The translations under genes and the position numbers were made by a program. DNA of 64,000 bases, taken from Cladorhizidae sp. MBARI D1340-BT2 (lineage: Eukaryota > Porifera > Demospongiae > Poecilosclerida > Cladorhizidae). The stretch is taken from contig JAQNBH010000015.1 in assembly GCA_028752905.1 (NCBI GenBank), forward strand, positions 18,456,110 through 18,520,109. Reading direction: 5' to 3'. Shown here piece by piece: positions 33,016 to 42,587 of the stretch (position 1 is the stretch's first letter; every line of letters starts with the position of its first letter). The notes beneath the pieces are model-generated. The model was not told where the DNA came from. It did no database searches and saw only the letters and a list, made by a program, of their open reading frames with translations.

Positions 33016-35090
33016 TAGTGTCTTGAGAAGTCTAAGAGCTGAAAAAGACTGTACACTTGTAGCATTGGTGATGATTATCAATTTTTACAACTTCTGAAAG
33101 AAAAATGGTCAGATTTTAATCAGTGTACAGCATTAAAGTCAGGAGAGTTAATACTATTCCCTTGAAATAGTGGCAACAGCTGTGTAGTGAGTAAGTGTTC
33201 ATCCAATGATCCATGATGCAAGAGTTCACTGTCGTAGTCATCGCCCTTGGGTGAATTTCTGATAGATAGATTCCAAAGAGCAGCACATCTGATAACCTGG
33301 TTTGGTCAAAATAGCACTGAGTTATTGTATCTAGTAAATATCAAAGTAAATGATATGTAGTGAATTGGTGGAAAGTTCCCAATATCAGTTGTTAATCAGA
33401 TCCGCCATCAGAATGCTTAATGGTAATGGTTGCCTTGTTGTGTACAGGACTTGCTTGGATCTTCAGCTAGACTCAGGACTTTTTCTTTAAGAGCAACTTA
33501 AATGAATGACTGAAGTTTGGTTTGGTTCAATACCTGTACAATGAGCTGATACCTCGCTATGATGCTTGCCCATTTCAGCCAAATTCTCTGATGAGTGGCA
33601 GGATACTTCATAGAGATGCTTCCTGCATTGTCCATCAAATGGAGCAAAGTGTTCGAAAGCCAGTCTCCTCAATGTTTGAATTCATTTGAGCTTCAGCATT
33701 GCACTCTGCAGAATACTTCAATAAATCTGATAACTCAAATGTAGTATATATCAAGTGCATTAAGCGCCAAGCTTAATGTCATGGATAATATCTTGGCAGC
33801 CAAGTTGAGGGGCCATATATAGCAATGGGTGTAGAATGCTTTAGGAGCATCTCCTGAAATTTGTGCTTCTACTCCATTTTGGCATTCAAGCATTACTGAT
33901 ACCCCACAGGTCCATTCACATCAGAACTTCTCTGATAGAGACACAATGGAATTTGCACCAGCGGAAGCAGTGACATGTAATCTTGATGTGGTATATAGAT
34001 CATTATCCAACCAATGTAGTAATATGCACTGCTCCTGTGTGCTTGTGTGCTTGTGGTTTCATCAACTATAACAGAATTTTTAAATTTTATTTTGCTATTG
34101 CATCTCGAAGAATTCTGCGTGTAGAATTTCCTTTTATTTCTGGACTTGTATATTTATTAGTTCTTCTATTTATCCAAGATGGAATGTGCTTGTTAAAGTT
34201 ACAGAAGAGCTGGAGAAGTTGTTCATGAGGGAAATACAAAAAAAAAGTGCTATCCAGACCTTGTTGTCAAGAAAATTCACAGATTTTTCAGTCCTCAGCC
34301 ACTTGACTACTACATAGCAGTTTTCCTATGTGCTTTGTGTAAAGCAGAAATGTATTCAATAATTTGTTCCACATCGTCCTTGTGTCAGGTGGATATATAG
34401 ATCATGACAGCGAAGTACTCTTGTTGTATCCTTCCCCCCTTCCAGTTCCAGAGTAATATATAAAAGCTTGGTCAGAAGTCTTAGCATGATGTAACCAAAC
34501 AGCTTTAGAGGCACGAATACACACATGACAACAAAAAAACAGATCCTGTTCTAATGTAGCAATGGCCACTTGTCAAACTATCATGGTTGGAAAGACCTCT
34601 TGTGATTCCAAAAGCAATCTTGAAAATAATGCTCTATGAGGTTGATATGGCCTGTCACCAATTTCTTGGTACTCAAAATAATAGCTTCAAAGTCTTGTTT
34701 CAAAGTTCCTAGCTCTTTGTCAGTTTCATTCATTTTGTACTCATTAAAACAGGCATTACGGTATGTGTGGATGCATAGTGTGAAACCACAGTCAACATTT
34801 TTGTGTAGAAGATGTTTTAAAATCTATAGGGTGGTCTTGTATCAGCTTTTCAGAAAAATAATGCCAAGAAGTGCTACGGCCATGTCTGAAGGGGTGGTTC
34901 CTACATATCTGAGCTGAGAGGAAAGATGCTGGAATTTCATCAACATAGCTACTTAATTCATAATAATTATGTTCTGACTCTGGGATACACCACTTTTCTT
35001 GGCAAGGTAAACACACAAGACATACATAGTTGGAAATAACTGATACATATAATCAATGTAGGAGATATATACTAACGATGGAGAACATGC
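33016..35090. other. unclassified relic sequence between LINE fragments
   Basis: Minus-strand fragments without stops look protein-like, e.g. CLPCQEKWCIPESEHNYYEL and ICRNHPFRHGRSTSWHYFSE (34800-35010) followed by ELGTLKQDFEAIILSTKKLV (34640-34790). They are broken by stops further down. No family was recognised; a degraded transposable element is the likeliest reading. Confidence 0.4.
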
Positions 35091-35094
35091 TAAA

Positions 35095-35250
35095 CAGTGT
35101 GGAGATTATGACTTGTTCTTGTCAGTTTCTTGCTCTTCAGTACTGTGTACCTCATCTTCAAGGGAAGCTACTTCCAAAGCTCTCACAGCCATGCTTCCAC
35201 AATGTTGCAAGGCATTCAGGTTGTTCAACCCTGCACCTGTTTGGGATCTG
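35095..35250 (+). repeat. dispersed repeat family X, copy 2 (partial)
   Basis: Shares 'ttgttcttgtcagtttct' and 'tcatcttcaagggaagct' with copies 1 and 3. Only about 150 bp are recognisable. Confidence 0.6.
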
Positions 35251-35374
35251 CATATGTACAATTCTTGGCCACTTCACAATCACAATACAGCATTACATCA
35301 TCACCGATAATGTAGAGATCAGTAATCCATTAGACTTTCAGCTTAGTCTGGCGCAGCCATATCTCCAATATTCT

Positions 35375-36995
35375 ACGGAGAGGTCAGAGAGATGGTGGTC
35401 GGAGGATGTGGAAAGGTTGATTGGTGTAAAGAAGAAATGTAGGAGGTTAAGACAAGCTAGGAAGAGAGGGGAGAGGGAGGTTATGTGGAGGCAGCTGCAG
35501 GAGGACTATAGAAAAGCAAGAAAAGAAGTGAAAAGATTATAGCAAAGAGAAGGAATTGAGGAAAATAACCGTAAGGAAGATTGGAGAGCAGGATGGGACT
35601 AATTGTAAGCCGTTTTGTAATGATTTAAGAAGCAAGAGGATGGAGAGAGGAATGAAAGATGACAAAAGGATAGTGGAGGAAGACGATGAGGTGTTGGAGG
35701 TGATGGCACAACACTGGGAAGAGCTGAGGAGAAAATGAGAGGATGCTGTAGTACCAGAATCAGAAGTGGATGGCCATGGATTGGTGTATGTGTAAGGAAA
35801 TAAGTTGGGAAGCAGTAGTATATAGAGGCAATGAAGTGTTTGAGAGAGGAAAGGCCCTATAGAATTTTGAATGAAATGCTGGTATATGATTAGAAGGTTG
35901 GTGGTGATGGTGCAGGTGGTGAATGTGGTGATGAGGAGTGTCAGTGGACTGAAAGAGGAGTTTGCTAGTACCTCACCACAAGGAAGGTGACCAAGACCAA
36001 GTAGGGAATTACAGGGGGATTGCATTAGGTTGTAGTGTGGCAAAGGTGTTTGCAAGTGTGTTGGCGAGGAGGTTGGGAGGGCTTGCTGAGGTTAGGATTT
36101 TGACTGAAGTGTAGGGAGGGTTTGCTGAGGTTAAGATTTTGACAGAAGTGCAGGGAGGGTTTACGAGTCAGAGGAGATGTTCGGACCAGTGGTTGGTTAA
36201 GAGGTGTTTGTGAAGTGAGAAGAAGGAGCAGAAGAATTCATATCTGGCCTTCCTGGACATAAACAAGGTATATAACAGTGAGCAATTGTGGCACAAGTTG
36301 AGGCAGTATTGAGTAGAGAAGTTTGTGAAGGTATGTGAAGGACTGTATAGTGGGTGGAGATGATGGTGGTATTCAATGGAGGGAAGTCAAAGTTGTTTGC
36401 TGTGGAAAATGGGCTTACGAAGGGATGCCTTTTATGTAATATCTATCAGGTGGGAATGGCAGAGGAGCTGGAGAGAACTGAGCTAGGGGTTATAAGGTAA
36501 GGGTATTGGTGTGTGTCACTTATGTATAGATGGGTAGACCTGTAAGCTAATGTTATTTGCGGTACAGGCTCATGTATTAAGGTGGAAGGTGAAGTTTAAT
36601 AGTAGGAAGAACAAGGTCTTGGTTACGTAGTAGGGAAGAGAGAAGCAGAAGAGATTGGTGAGGAAGAGGTAGAAAAATTCAAGTACATGAGTTTGATAGG
36701 AAGCTAAAGGGTATTTTTCAGTTTGAGAAGAGCAAATATGGCAGAAGAGTAGGTTGGAAAGGGGGAATGGATGATCAGAGTGTGGGTGGAACTAAGAGGA
36801 AGGATAATGAGACCTAGGGTGGACAGGAGGATGTAATGCATGCAAGAAGTTGGAGACAGCACAGATAAGAATGGGTAGGAGATTGCTGGGGGGCAGTTGC
36901 AGGAGTGGGCGATATGGGGTGGAGCAAGCTGGAGGAGAGAAGGCAAGAGATGGAGGTTATTGTTCGGAAAAAGATTGGATGGGTTGCAAGTATTG
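35375..36995 (+). mobile_element. LINE relic, spacer through RT and C-terminal region
   Basis: Plus strand: RWWSEDVERLIGVKKKCRRL and VMWRQLQEDYRKARKEVKRL (spacer before RT, 35380-35540), YRGIALGCSVAKVFASVLAR (about 36010-36065), YLAFLDINKVYNSEQLW (RT block A, about 36240-36290) and a degraded YADD region near 36520. Same family as the split copy at 30040/32855 by the YRGIALG..VAKV block. It has many stops and an internal 57-bp duplication near 36085-36150. Confidence 0.82.
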
Positions 36996-37610
36996 CCATC
37001 GACCCAAGCTGAGTGCAGTGGTAGGCATGGATGGATTTAAAATTATAAATTTGTAGATTCAAATGTATATAGATCAGATCTAGTTCTCAACAGAGAGCAG
37101 AGTTATCAGCATAACTGTATTGACTTATGGTGTAGCTAGTGAGTTGTTGCTAACTGCCGAAAGCAACTATCATACATAAAAATATATTTCTGTGCGCTCA
37201 CGTTAATTCTGTGCGCTCACGTTAATTTGCAAAAAAAAAAAAAAAAAAGGAGAAAAAAAGGGGTCATTGCTGCAAGGCTTTACACAGCAGAATATCTTAA
37301 CCGTCTCATCTAGGCAGTCAATCTGCAGATACAGTAGGTCAGTTTCACAGAAAGACTAGAATATATATATATAGCCTAAACTAAACGGTGTTTAGACTGC
37401 TAGTTGAATGACACATTTGCCATGACAAAATGGGGGAATATAAAATGGGGAAAAGATATATGAACAAGGTTAAATGTAGTTTGTCCTACAGATAGGCCAA
37501 ATGATTCAAAATAACAAAATATTATAACTAGTTCAGTGTCTGACCGAGCCCATCTGTATATTCTTCATATCTCAAACACTACAATAAAAAATAGATATAA
37601 TAATATTACA
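36996..37610. other. intergenic sequence downstream of SGPP
   Basis: Holds an 18-base A run at about 37231 and TA-rich stretches. No gene recognised; it probably includes the SGPP 3' UTR. Confidence 0.4.
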
Positions 37611-38177
37611 CTAGCTCAGTATTGACTGATCCCATCTGGATATCCCACAGATCTCAAACACTATGATGTTGAGAAAAGCCGAGTTAAAGCCCAAGAGCCC
37701 ATACGTAATAATCTTGTATGGTATTTCCACCAGAGGACGTTTCACGCTCTCTTTCACTCCGTGTGTGGGCATCACCATCGGCAGGAACTTGTAACAGAGC
37801 AACTTCATGATGAATCGTGTCGGCAGTAACAGAAGCAATCCCACTACAAAGCGTATCACAGACAGACTTAGCATGTGCATGGAGGGGAAAGTGATCGCAA
37901 AGGGTCCCTCTGCTAAATCATCTGGGTAGTGTCCTACAACACACTGGCCGAGAAGAATACCCATGGTAGCTCCCAAGATGGCCGCAGTGTCTCCCCTGTC
38001 CCTGCTCCAGCTCAAAGAGTCCACGGGATATATATAGATGAGAAAGATGAACAAGATTAAGATGATGGGGCCAGTGTAGAAGTAGTTGTAGACAAAGTAC
38101 CACTGATCCATGACAGTGGTAATGAGAATGACAACCGGGAACAGGAACACTGCTATCATCATCCCAGCAATAACATC
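37611..38177 (-). CDS. SGPP: SGPP exon 3
   Basis: Acceptor atctctctag, then DVIAGMMIAV completing motif 3. Several transmembrane stretches, the RGDTAAILGA box and VEIPYKIITYGLLGFN, which is conserved at SGPP C-termini. Stop TAG at 37611-37613. Confidence 0.95.
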   Translation of the reverse strand, partial: DVIAGMMIAVFLFPVVILITTVMDQWYFVYNYFYTGPIILILFIFLIYIYPVDSLSWSRDRGDTAAILGATMGILLGQCVVGHYPDDLAEGPFAITFPSMHMLSLSVIRFVVGLLLLLPTRFIMKLLCYKFLPMVMPTHGVKESVKRPLVEIPYKIITYGLLGFNSAFLNIIVFEICGISRWDQSILS

Positions 38178-41100
38178 CTAGAGAGATTAGAAACAGAGAA
38201 AGCAGTACTTAAATTAAATAAACCTACACAGAAGCATGGTAAAGTATGTTCAGCTTGATGTTTGTGATGTGCCCCTGGAATATTATGAGCAATTCAATTG
38301 TACACTGCATGACTAGCATAAGTGTCAAGAATAATAGTCATTTCTTCTTGACTCAGAATGTGTCTTTAACAAAGTAGTCATTCAAGTACCTGCTTCTCTC
38401 ACCCCCCCTCTCTCCCTGTTTCACTTTGTCATTGTTACAGTTGCTGCTAACGTTGTTCTTAGTCATTGCTGTTGTCTGTTGCTGTCTCGGCCTCGTGTGT
38501 GCTGTGTGTACAGCAGCTAGTAATCTATGCACCAAGACTGAGTGTGTGCTGTGTGTATAGCATCTTAATCTACGCACCACGACCGAGTGTTCTGTGTATA
38601 GCATGCATCTAGTAATCTATGCACTAAGACTGAGTGTGTGTATAGCATCTAGTAATCTACGCATAAGACTTGAGTGTGTGTATAGCATCTAGTAATCTAC
38701 GCACCAAGACTGAGTGTGTGCTGTGTGTATAGCATCTAGTAATCTACGCACCAGGACTGAGTGTGTGCTGTGTGTATAGCACTAGTAATCTACGCACCAG
38801 GACTGAGTGAACTCCCAGATAAACCCTGCTGGTTATCACAGAGGTGGAGCACACACACGCCAGCAGTACACCCAACCACAAGGGAAACTGCAACAGAAGT
38901 AGAATATAATTATAACATGAAGATGCAGCAAAGACAGAGTTTTTAAGTCATTTTTAGTACACCGTCGAGTATGTAGTAAACTTGTACCAGCCACCCTGAT
39001 AATGGACCAAGCACCCACTATGCTGATTTCATAGGACGAGTACTCTTACCAAGAACCCACTATATAGATTTTGTCAAATCCCACGCAAGGCTAAGGAGGA
39101 CAACAATGAATAGATAGCTAAAGTCGACAACTTGGAAGTTCCTGAGAATCAAGAACAACTACCAGGGTTTCATTTAGGGGGCGGTGGGAGCGGCTGCCCC
39201 CCCCCCCCACTGGAACCTTTTTGCCCCCCCCTCCTTGGAAATTGTATTATTAAAATTCATTAGAAACTTTGTCACATCTTTAACCATCATGCCCCCCTTT
39301 AATATCCAGATTCCTCCAGTTGCCTCCCCTTGGGGACAATTTTCTAAATGAAACTCTGAACCATATTAGCTAAAGCAGAGTCACTGGCTGGATATTAAAA
39401 CCAACCAGCAAATCCTCACTTAGAACTAGCACAAATTTCGAGGATTCATTGAAGATTACATGAATGCAAATAATGTTGGTATGCATCATCACTGGTTGCC
39501 AGTTTCATGAGATGCAAGCACCCACTATAGATGGCAAGCATATTATATACCCATCTGATAGTTAAGTGCCAATGGGCACCAAGTACATGTTTTACGTTTA
39601 GGGCAAAAGTGAAGTTATTAAGATGCACAAGGTGCTAATAGTAAGTCCACAAAAGTTCATTGATGCTCGTTTTAACCCTTCTATTCCAGGGCCATTCTTA
39701 ATTTAAATTTACCAGTATCAACCTTATCAAATACCTACTGCCAAATCTTTGATAACAGCTTAAAGTTTGCCAAGAAGTCACTTGAGCAACAAAATAAACA
39801 AAATAAACAAAATAATAATAAATAACAAAACAACAACAACAATAATCTTCATCATCATCATCATCATTTATGACCTTTGAATATAAAAAAGCACAGCATG
39901 AATAGATCATAATGTACCATCATAGAACAGGTGACAACACGACCTTTTGGCAGTCTTGACTCAAAGTTGGTGTCTGAGAATGGAGTGAGTTCTTCAAGTA
40001 GGCAGACCATTAAAAAGTACACAGAGCAGCAGCTGTATTTAGGTAGTAAAATAAACTTCCTAGGGTTTGGGTTAGGAGCTCCAGAGTATGGACCATTTCT
40101 GGTCTGCAGTAGGATCCCTTTAAATGACGTGGAAATCATGTGTGTTGACACTGAACTTCACCAGTCCACTTGCAAGCAATCCCCACAGCTCTAGACTGAG
40201 CCGTGAACGGGGACAAATGAAACACCAAGAAGGATTCTACATCCATCAAACCTGCGCTCTACAACTCCTTTCTGACCGATGGACTTATTCCCCCCCCCAC
40301 AAAAAAACAACAACTATTCTGTAGTATTCCTTTACAATCAACAAACTCTCAGTTGACAAAACGGATTACAATGACTTCTCAATAATTTACGTGCAATTTA
40401 CTCTCTCGACGGTTCGGCTAGATGTTACAGCCTTCAATGATTATTCCTGATGAAGGCTAGCCTCCATCATTATTCCTGATGAAGGCTAGAGCATCTAGCC
40501 TCCATCATTATTCCAGATGAAGGCTAGAGCATCTAGCCTCCATCATTATTCCAGATGAAGGCTAGAGCATCTAGCCTCCATCATTATTCCAGATGAAGGC
40601 TAGAGCATCTAGCCTCCATCATTATTCCTGATGAAGGCTAGCCTCCATCATTATTCCAGATGAAGGCTAGAGCATTTAGCCTCCATCATTATTCCAGATG
40701 AAGGCTAGAGCATCTAGCCTCCATCATTATTCCAGATGAAGGCATTCCAGATGAAGGCTAGAGCATCTAGCCTCCATCATTATTCCTGATGAAGGCTAGA
40801 GCATCTAGCCTCCATCATTATTCCTGATGAAGGCTAGAGCATCTAGCCTCCATCGTTATTCCTGATGAAGGCTAGAGCATCTAGCCAAAATGTCAAGAGA
40901 GTTAAATTTCAAGCTGATTGAAAAAGTTGTTGGGTGTAATTCCTTTCCAATGCTGCTCAGTAATCATCTACAAGAGAACCAGCACACCTGACATGTTTCA
41001 CACTATACCTCGCAATCCCTCGAGACCCAGATGGCCTATTTCACCTCACGGCATTGAGCCTCTGTACAAAATGTTGCTTGTGCCTGCCAGTCTCTATGTA

Positions 41101-42260
41101 AGGGACCCTTCACTAGTCGCTAATTAGGATCACCCCATTCACCTGCCTCATAGTTGCATCTAGACACTAGTTGATGAGCAATGCAGCAAAGAGCAAGAGT
41201 GGAGAGAACAAATTGTACCAAGCCAGGGAGAGAGATTCAGCACAGGAGCGAGGAAGGAACATTAACAGAAACAATACACTAAGAGGAAGAAGATGCACGC
41301 ACACTCCAGGCAGGCTATATTGTTGTGAAAATGCACTGCATGCTGCCAGTGAATGAAGCAGGATTCTGGGAGGCAGGATTTAGCAAGTCCATTACACTAG
41401 AAGTCATAGTGCACCAACATGTGCCAATTTTAAGCCGTAATACATGATGCAAATGCGGTGAAGTTACATAGCCTTAAAGTCCCTTTAAAAGATATAAAAA
41501 TAGTTTACCCACCCCCAAGCAAACTTTAACTAACTGCTCTTACCTCATACCTTCCAAAACAAAAGTAGAGCAGAGAGAAGGGAATGGACACACCCACAGT
41601 GGCGTGTGTGGATGGAAAGCCATATTCTGTTTCAAGGGTAGGGTTATCTTCAAGACGAATAGCTGGTGGAGATGCAGGACGCTTGATATTAAACGCATGC
41701 TTGGCTGCCTGGCCAAAGTACATGGAGAAGGCCCACATGATCATCACTTGCCGTGCCACATAGACATCCACATTCCAGTACAACAATGGAAAGAAAGCGA
41801 TGTAGAAAGTCTCATAACCCAATTCAGTGGCCAACCGAAAGTAAGCGTCAACAAATGAGTTGGTTTCTACTACTAATACTTCTGGTTTATCTCCCAGACG
41901 GGAGTTAGCAGAGTCACAGGTATAAGAGAGAGATGGAGAAGAATACGAAGGCGGGGTAGAGACTCGACGGCGGACTCTAGTCTTAGAGCTTAGCCACCTC
42001 AAGGACCCATGAAGTGAGGATTCCTTACTCTCGCTGCCACTACTCCATCCCTCCGTTGGGGATTCCTCTGCAGACTCGTCACTACCGCTTGACGAAGACC
42101 GGCTAACACACCAATCCAATTCCTTGGAAGAGCATCCTTTGACATCAATTACGATCTCGTTGACCCAAAATGCTTCTTGGATACTCCTCACAAGAGCAGG
42201 ATCCTTCAAATACTCAACTGCACCCCGCAATACAGACATAAGGGTACTAACCCAACGCAT
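37611..42260 (-). CDS. SGPP: sphingosine-1-phosphate phosphatase (complete, 3 exons)
   Basis: PAP2-superfamily lipid phosphatase of the ER that converts sphingosine-1-phosphate to sphingosine. Exons: 41544-42260, 38798-38887, 37611-38177; all phase 0, giving 457 aa (human SGPP1 about 440). All three catalytic motifs are present: KxxxxxxRP (187-195), PSTH (216-219) and SRxxxxxHxxxD (259-270), the last split across exons 2 and 3. The N-terminus has the family's LKDPALV segment followed by a Ser-rich acidic region. Many hydrophobic segments follow, and an RGDTA box (WSRDRGDTAAILGATMG) typical of SGPPs lies in exon 3. ATG 42260 is the first in-frame methionine after the divergent promoter. Whether it is SGPP1 or SGPP2 was not resolved. 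Confidence 0.94.
38490..38797 (-). repeat. ~46-bp array of SGPP exon-2 end plus splice donor
   Basis: On the minus strand exon 2 ends CACTCAGTCCTG and the intron begins GTGCGTAGATTACTAG. About seven tandem copies of CACTCAGTC(C/T)TG-GTGCGTAGATTACTAG with a 'CTATACACACAG' spacer fill the first 300 bp of intron 2. Several copies keep an intact donor-like G|GTGCGT. Confidence 0.92.
38798..38887 (-). CDS. SGPP: SGPP exon 2
   Basis: A 30-codon exon too short to stand out by itself, found by its motif. Acceptor acttctgttgcag, then FPLWLGVLLACVCSTSVITS, RVYLGVHSVL, then donor GTGCGTAG. It supplies the SR and H of catalytic motif 3. Its 3' end and donor seed the array at 38490-38797. Confidence 0.93.
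38888..39162. other. SGPP intron 1, left end
   Basis: No recognised feature apart from the exon-2 acceptor region. Confidence 0.35.
39163..39358. mobile_element. ~196-bp MITE with CAGGGTTTCATTTAG inverted ends
   Basis: Left end CAGGGTTTCATTTAG and, inverted at 39358, CAGAGTTTCATTTAG. The interior holds two C runs ('gctgcccccccc' and 'tgcccccccctc'). No target-site duplication was clear. The CAGGG terminus suggests a hAT-type MITE. Confidence 0.72.
39359..40333. other. SGPP intron 1 with an unrecognised open stretch
   Basis: On the plus strand 39931-40194 is open and reads e.g. RPFGSLDSKLVSENGVSSSS, YGPFLVCSRIPLNDVEIM without a known match. It begins with GTG and has no splice context that I can support. 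A CAA/CAT-rich run lies at 39790-39870. Confidence 0.35.
40340..40945. repeat. hammerhead-like inverted repeat, copy C, with an expanded core
   Basis: The outer left arm ('actctcagttgac', 'ggattacaatgacttctcaa', 'tttactctctcgacgg') and outer right arm ('gtcaagagagttaaatttca') are inverted relative to each other, as in the other copies. The central hairpin has been amplified into the array at 40436-40890. Confidence 0.8.
40436..40890 (+). repeat. 38-bp array of hammerhead-like half-cores, about 13 units
   Basis: Unit: CTGATGA or CAGATGA, then AGGCTAG-AGCAT-CTAGCC (a perfect 6-bp stem), then 'tccatcattattc'. Some units lack the stem's second half. Only the last unit is followed by a GAAA-like box (CCAAAATGTC). 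Confidence 0.93.
40946..41543. other. SGPP intron 1, upstream part
   Basis: No recognised gene or repeat between the array and exon 1's donor. Confidence 0.4.
41544..42260 (-). CDS. SGPP: SGPP exon 1
   Basis: 239 codons from the ATG, with motif 1 (KHAFNIKRP) and motif 2 (FPSTHA). Ends YE with donor GAG|GTAAGA. A Ser/Glu-rich linker occupies residues of about 50-75. Confidence 0.94.
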
Positions 42261-42478
42261 TCTTGTTCTGGCGCACCCACTCGGATGTGATTGACCTATA
42301 TTCAACGCGCGACAGAAGAATTTCAAAGAAGTGCTACTATTATCTCACCTTGTGGGGTAAATTTTACCCTAAAAGACGCACACAAAATCTGGTAAAGGGT
42401 CTGGCACGAGACTGCTGCGCGTCCCACCGGGTACGGGTCAGCATTACTGGTGAAACTGCTGTCCACGTGTATGTTAAG
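42261..42478. promoter_or_regulatory. divergent promoter region between SGPP and CCT4
   Basis: 218 bp separate the two start codons, so both 5' UTRs and core promoters must share this space (unless non-coding exons exist). It is richer in CpG than the flanks and has a CACGTG E-box at 42464-42469, 10 bp from the CCT4 ATG. No TATA box was seen. Confidence 0.7.
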
Positions 42479-42587
42479 ATGGCTGCTAGAGGAGTAATGA
42501 GCAATGTTGGTCACAAGAAGGAAAAATACTTCACAGATAAAAAAAAGCCTGTAGAAGTTCGCGCGAGTAACATCATCGCCGCGAAAG
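42479..42587 (+). CDS. CCT4: CCT4 exon 1
   Basis: ATGGCTGCTAGAGG start; [36 protein letters not shown]. Donor AAAG|GTAAAT. Intron 1 is only 58 bp, in sharp contrast to the kilobase introns that follow. Confidence 0.95.

Noticed and set aside
35537..36055. 172-codon minus-strand open frame
   Set aside because: Antisense shadow of the LINE relic, whose plus-strand reading has recognisable spacer and RT blocks.
42261..42326. SGPP start at the TTG at 42326
   Set aside because: Not an ATG; the methionine at 42260 precedes the family's conserved LKDPALV segment at the right distance.
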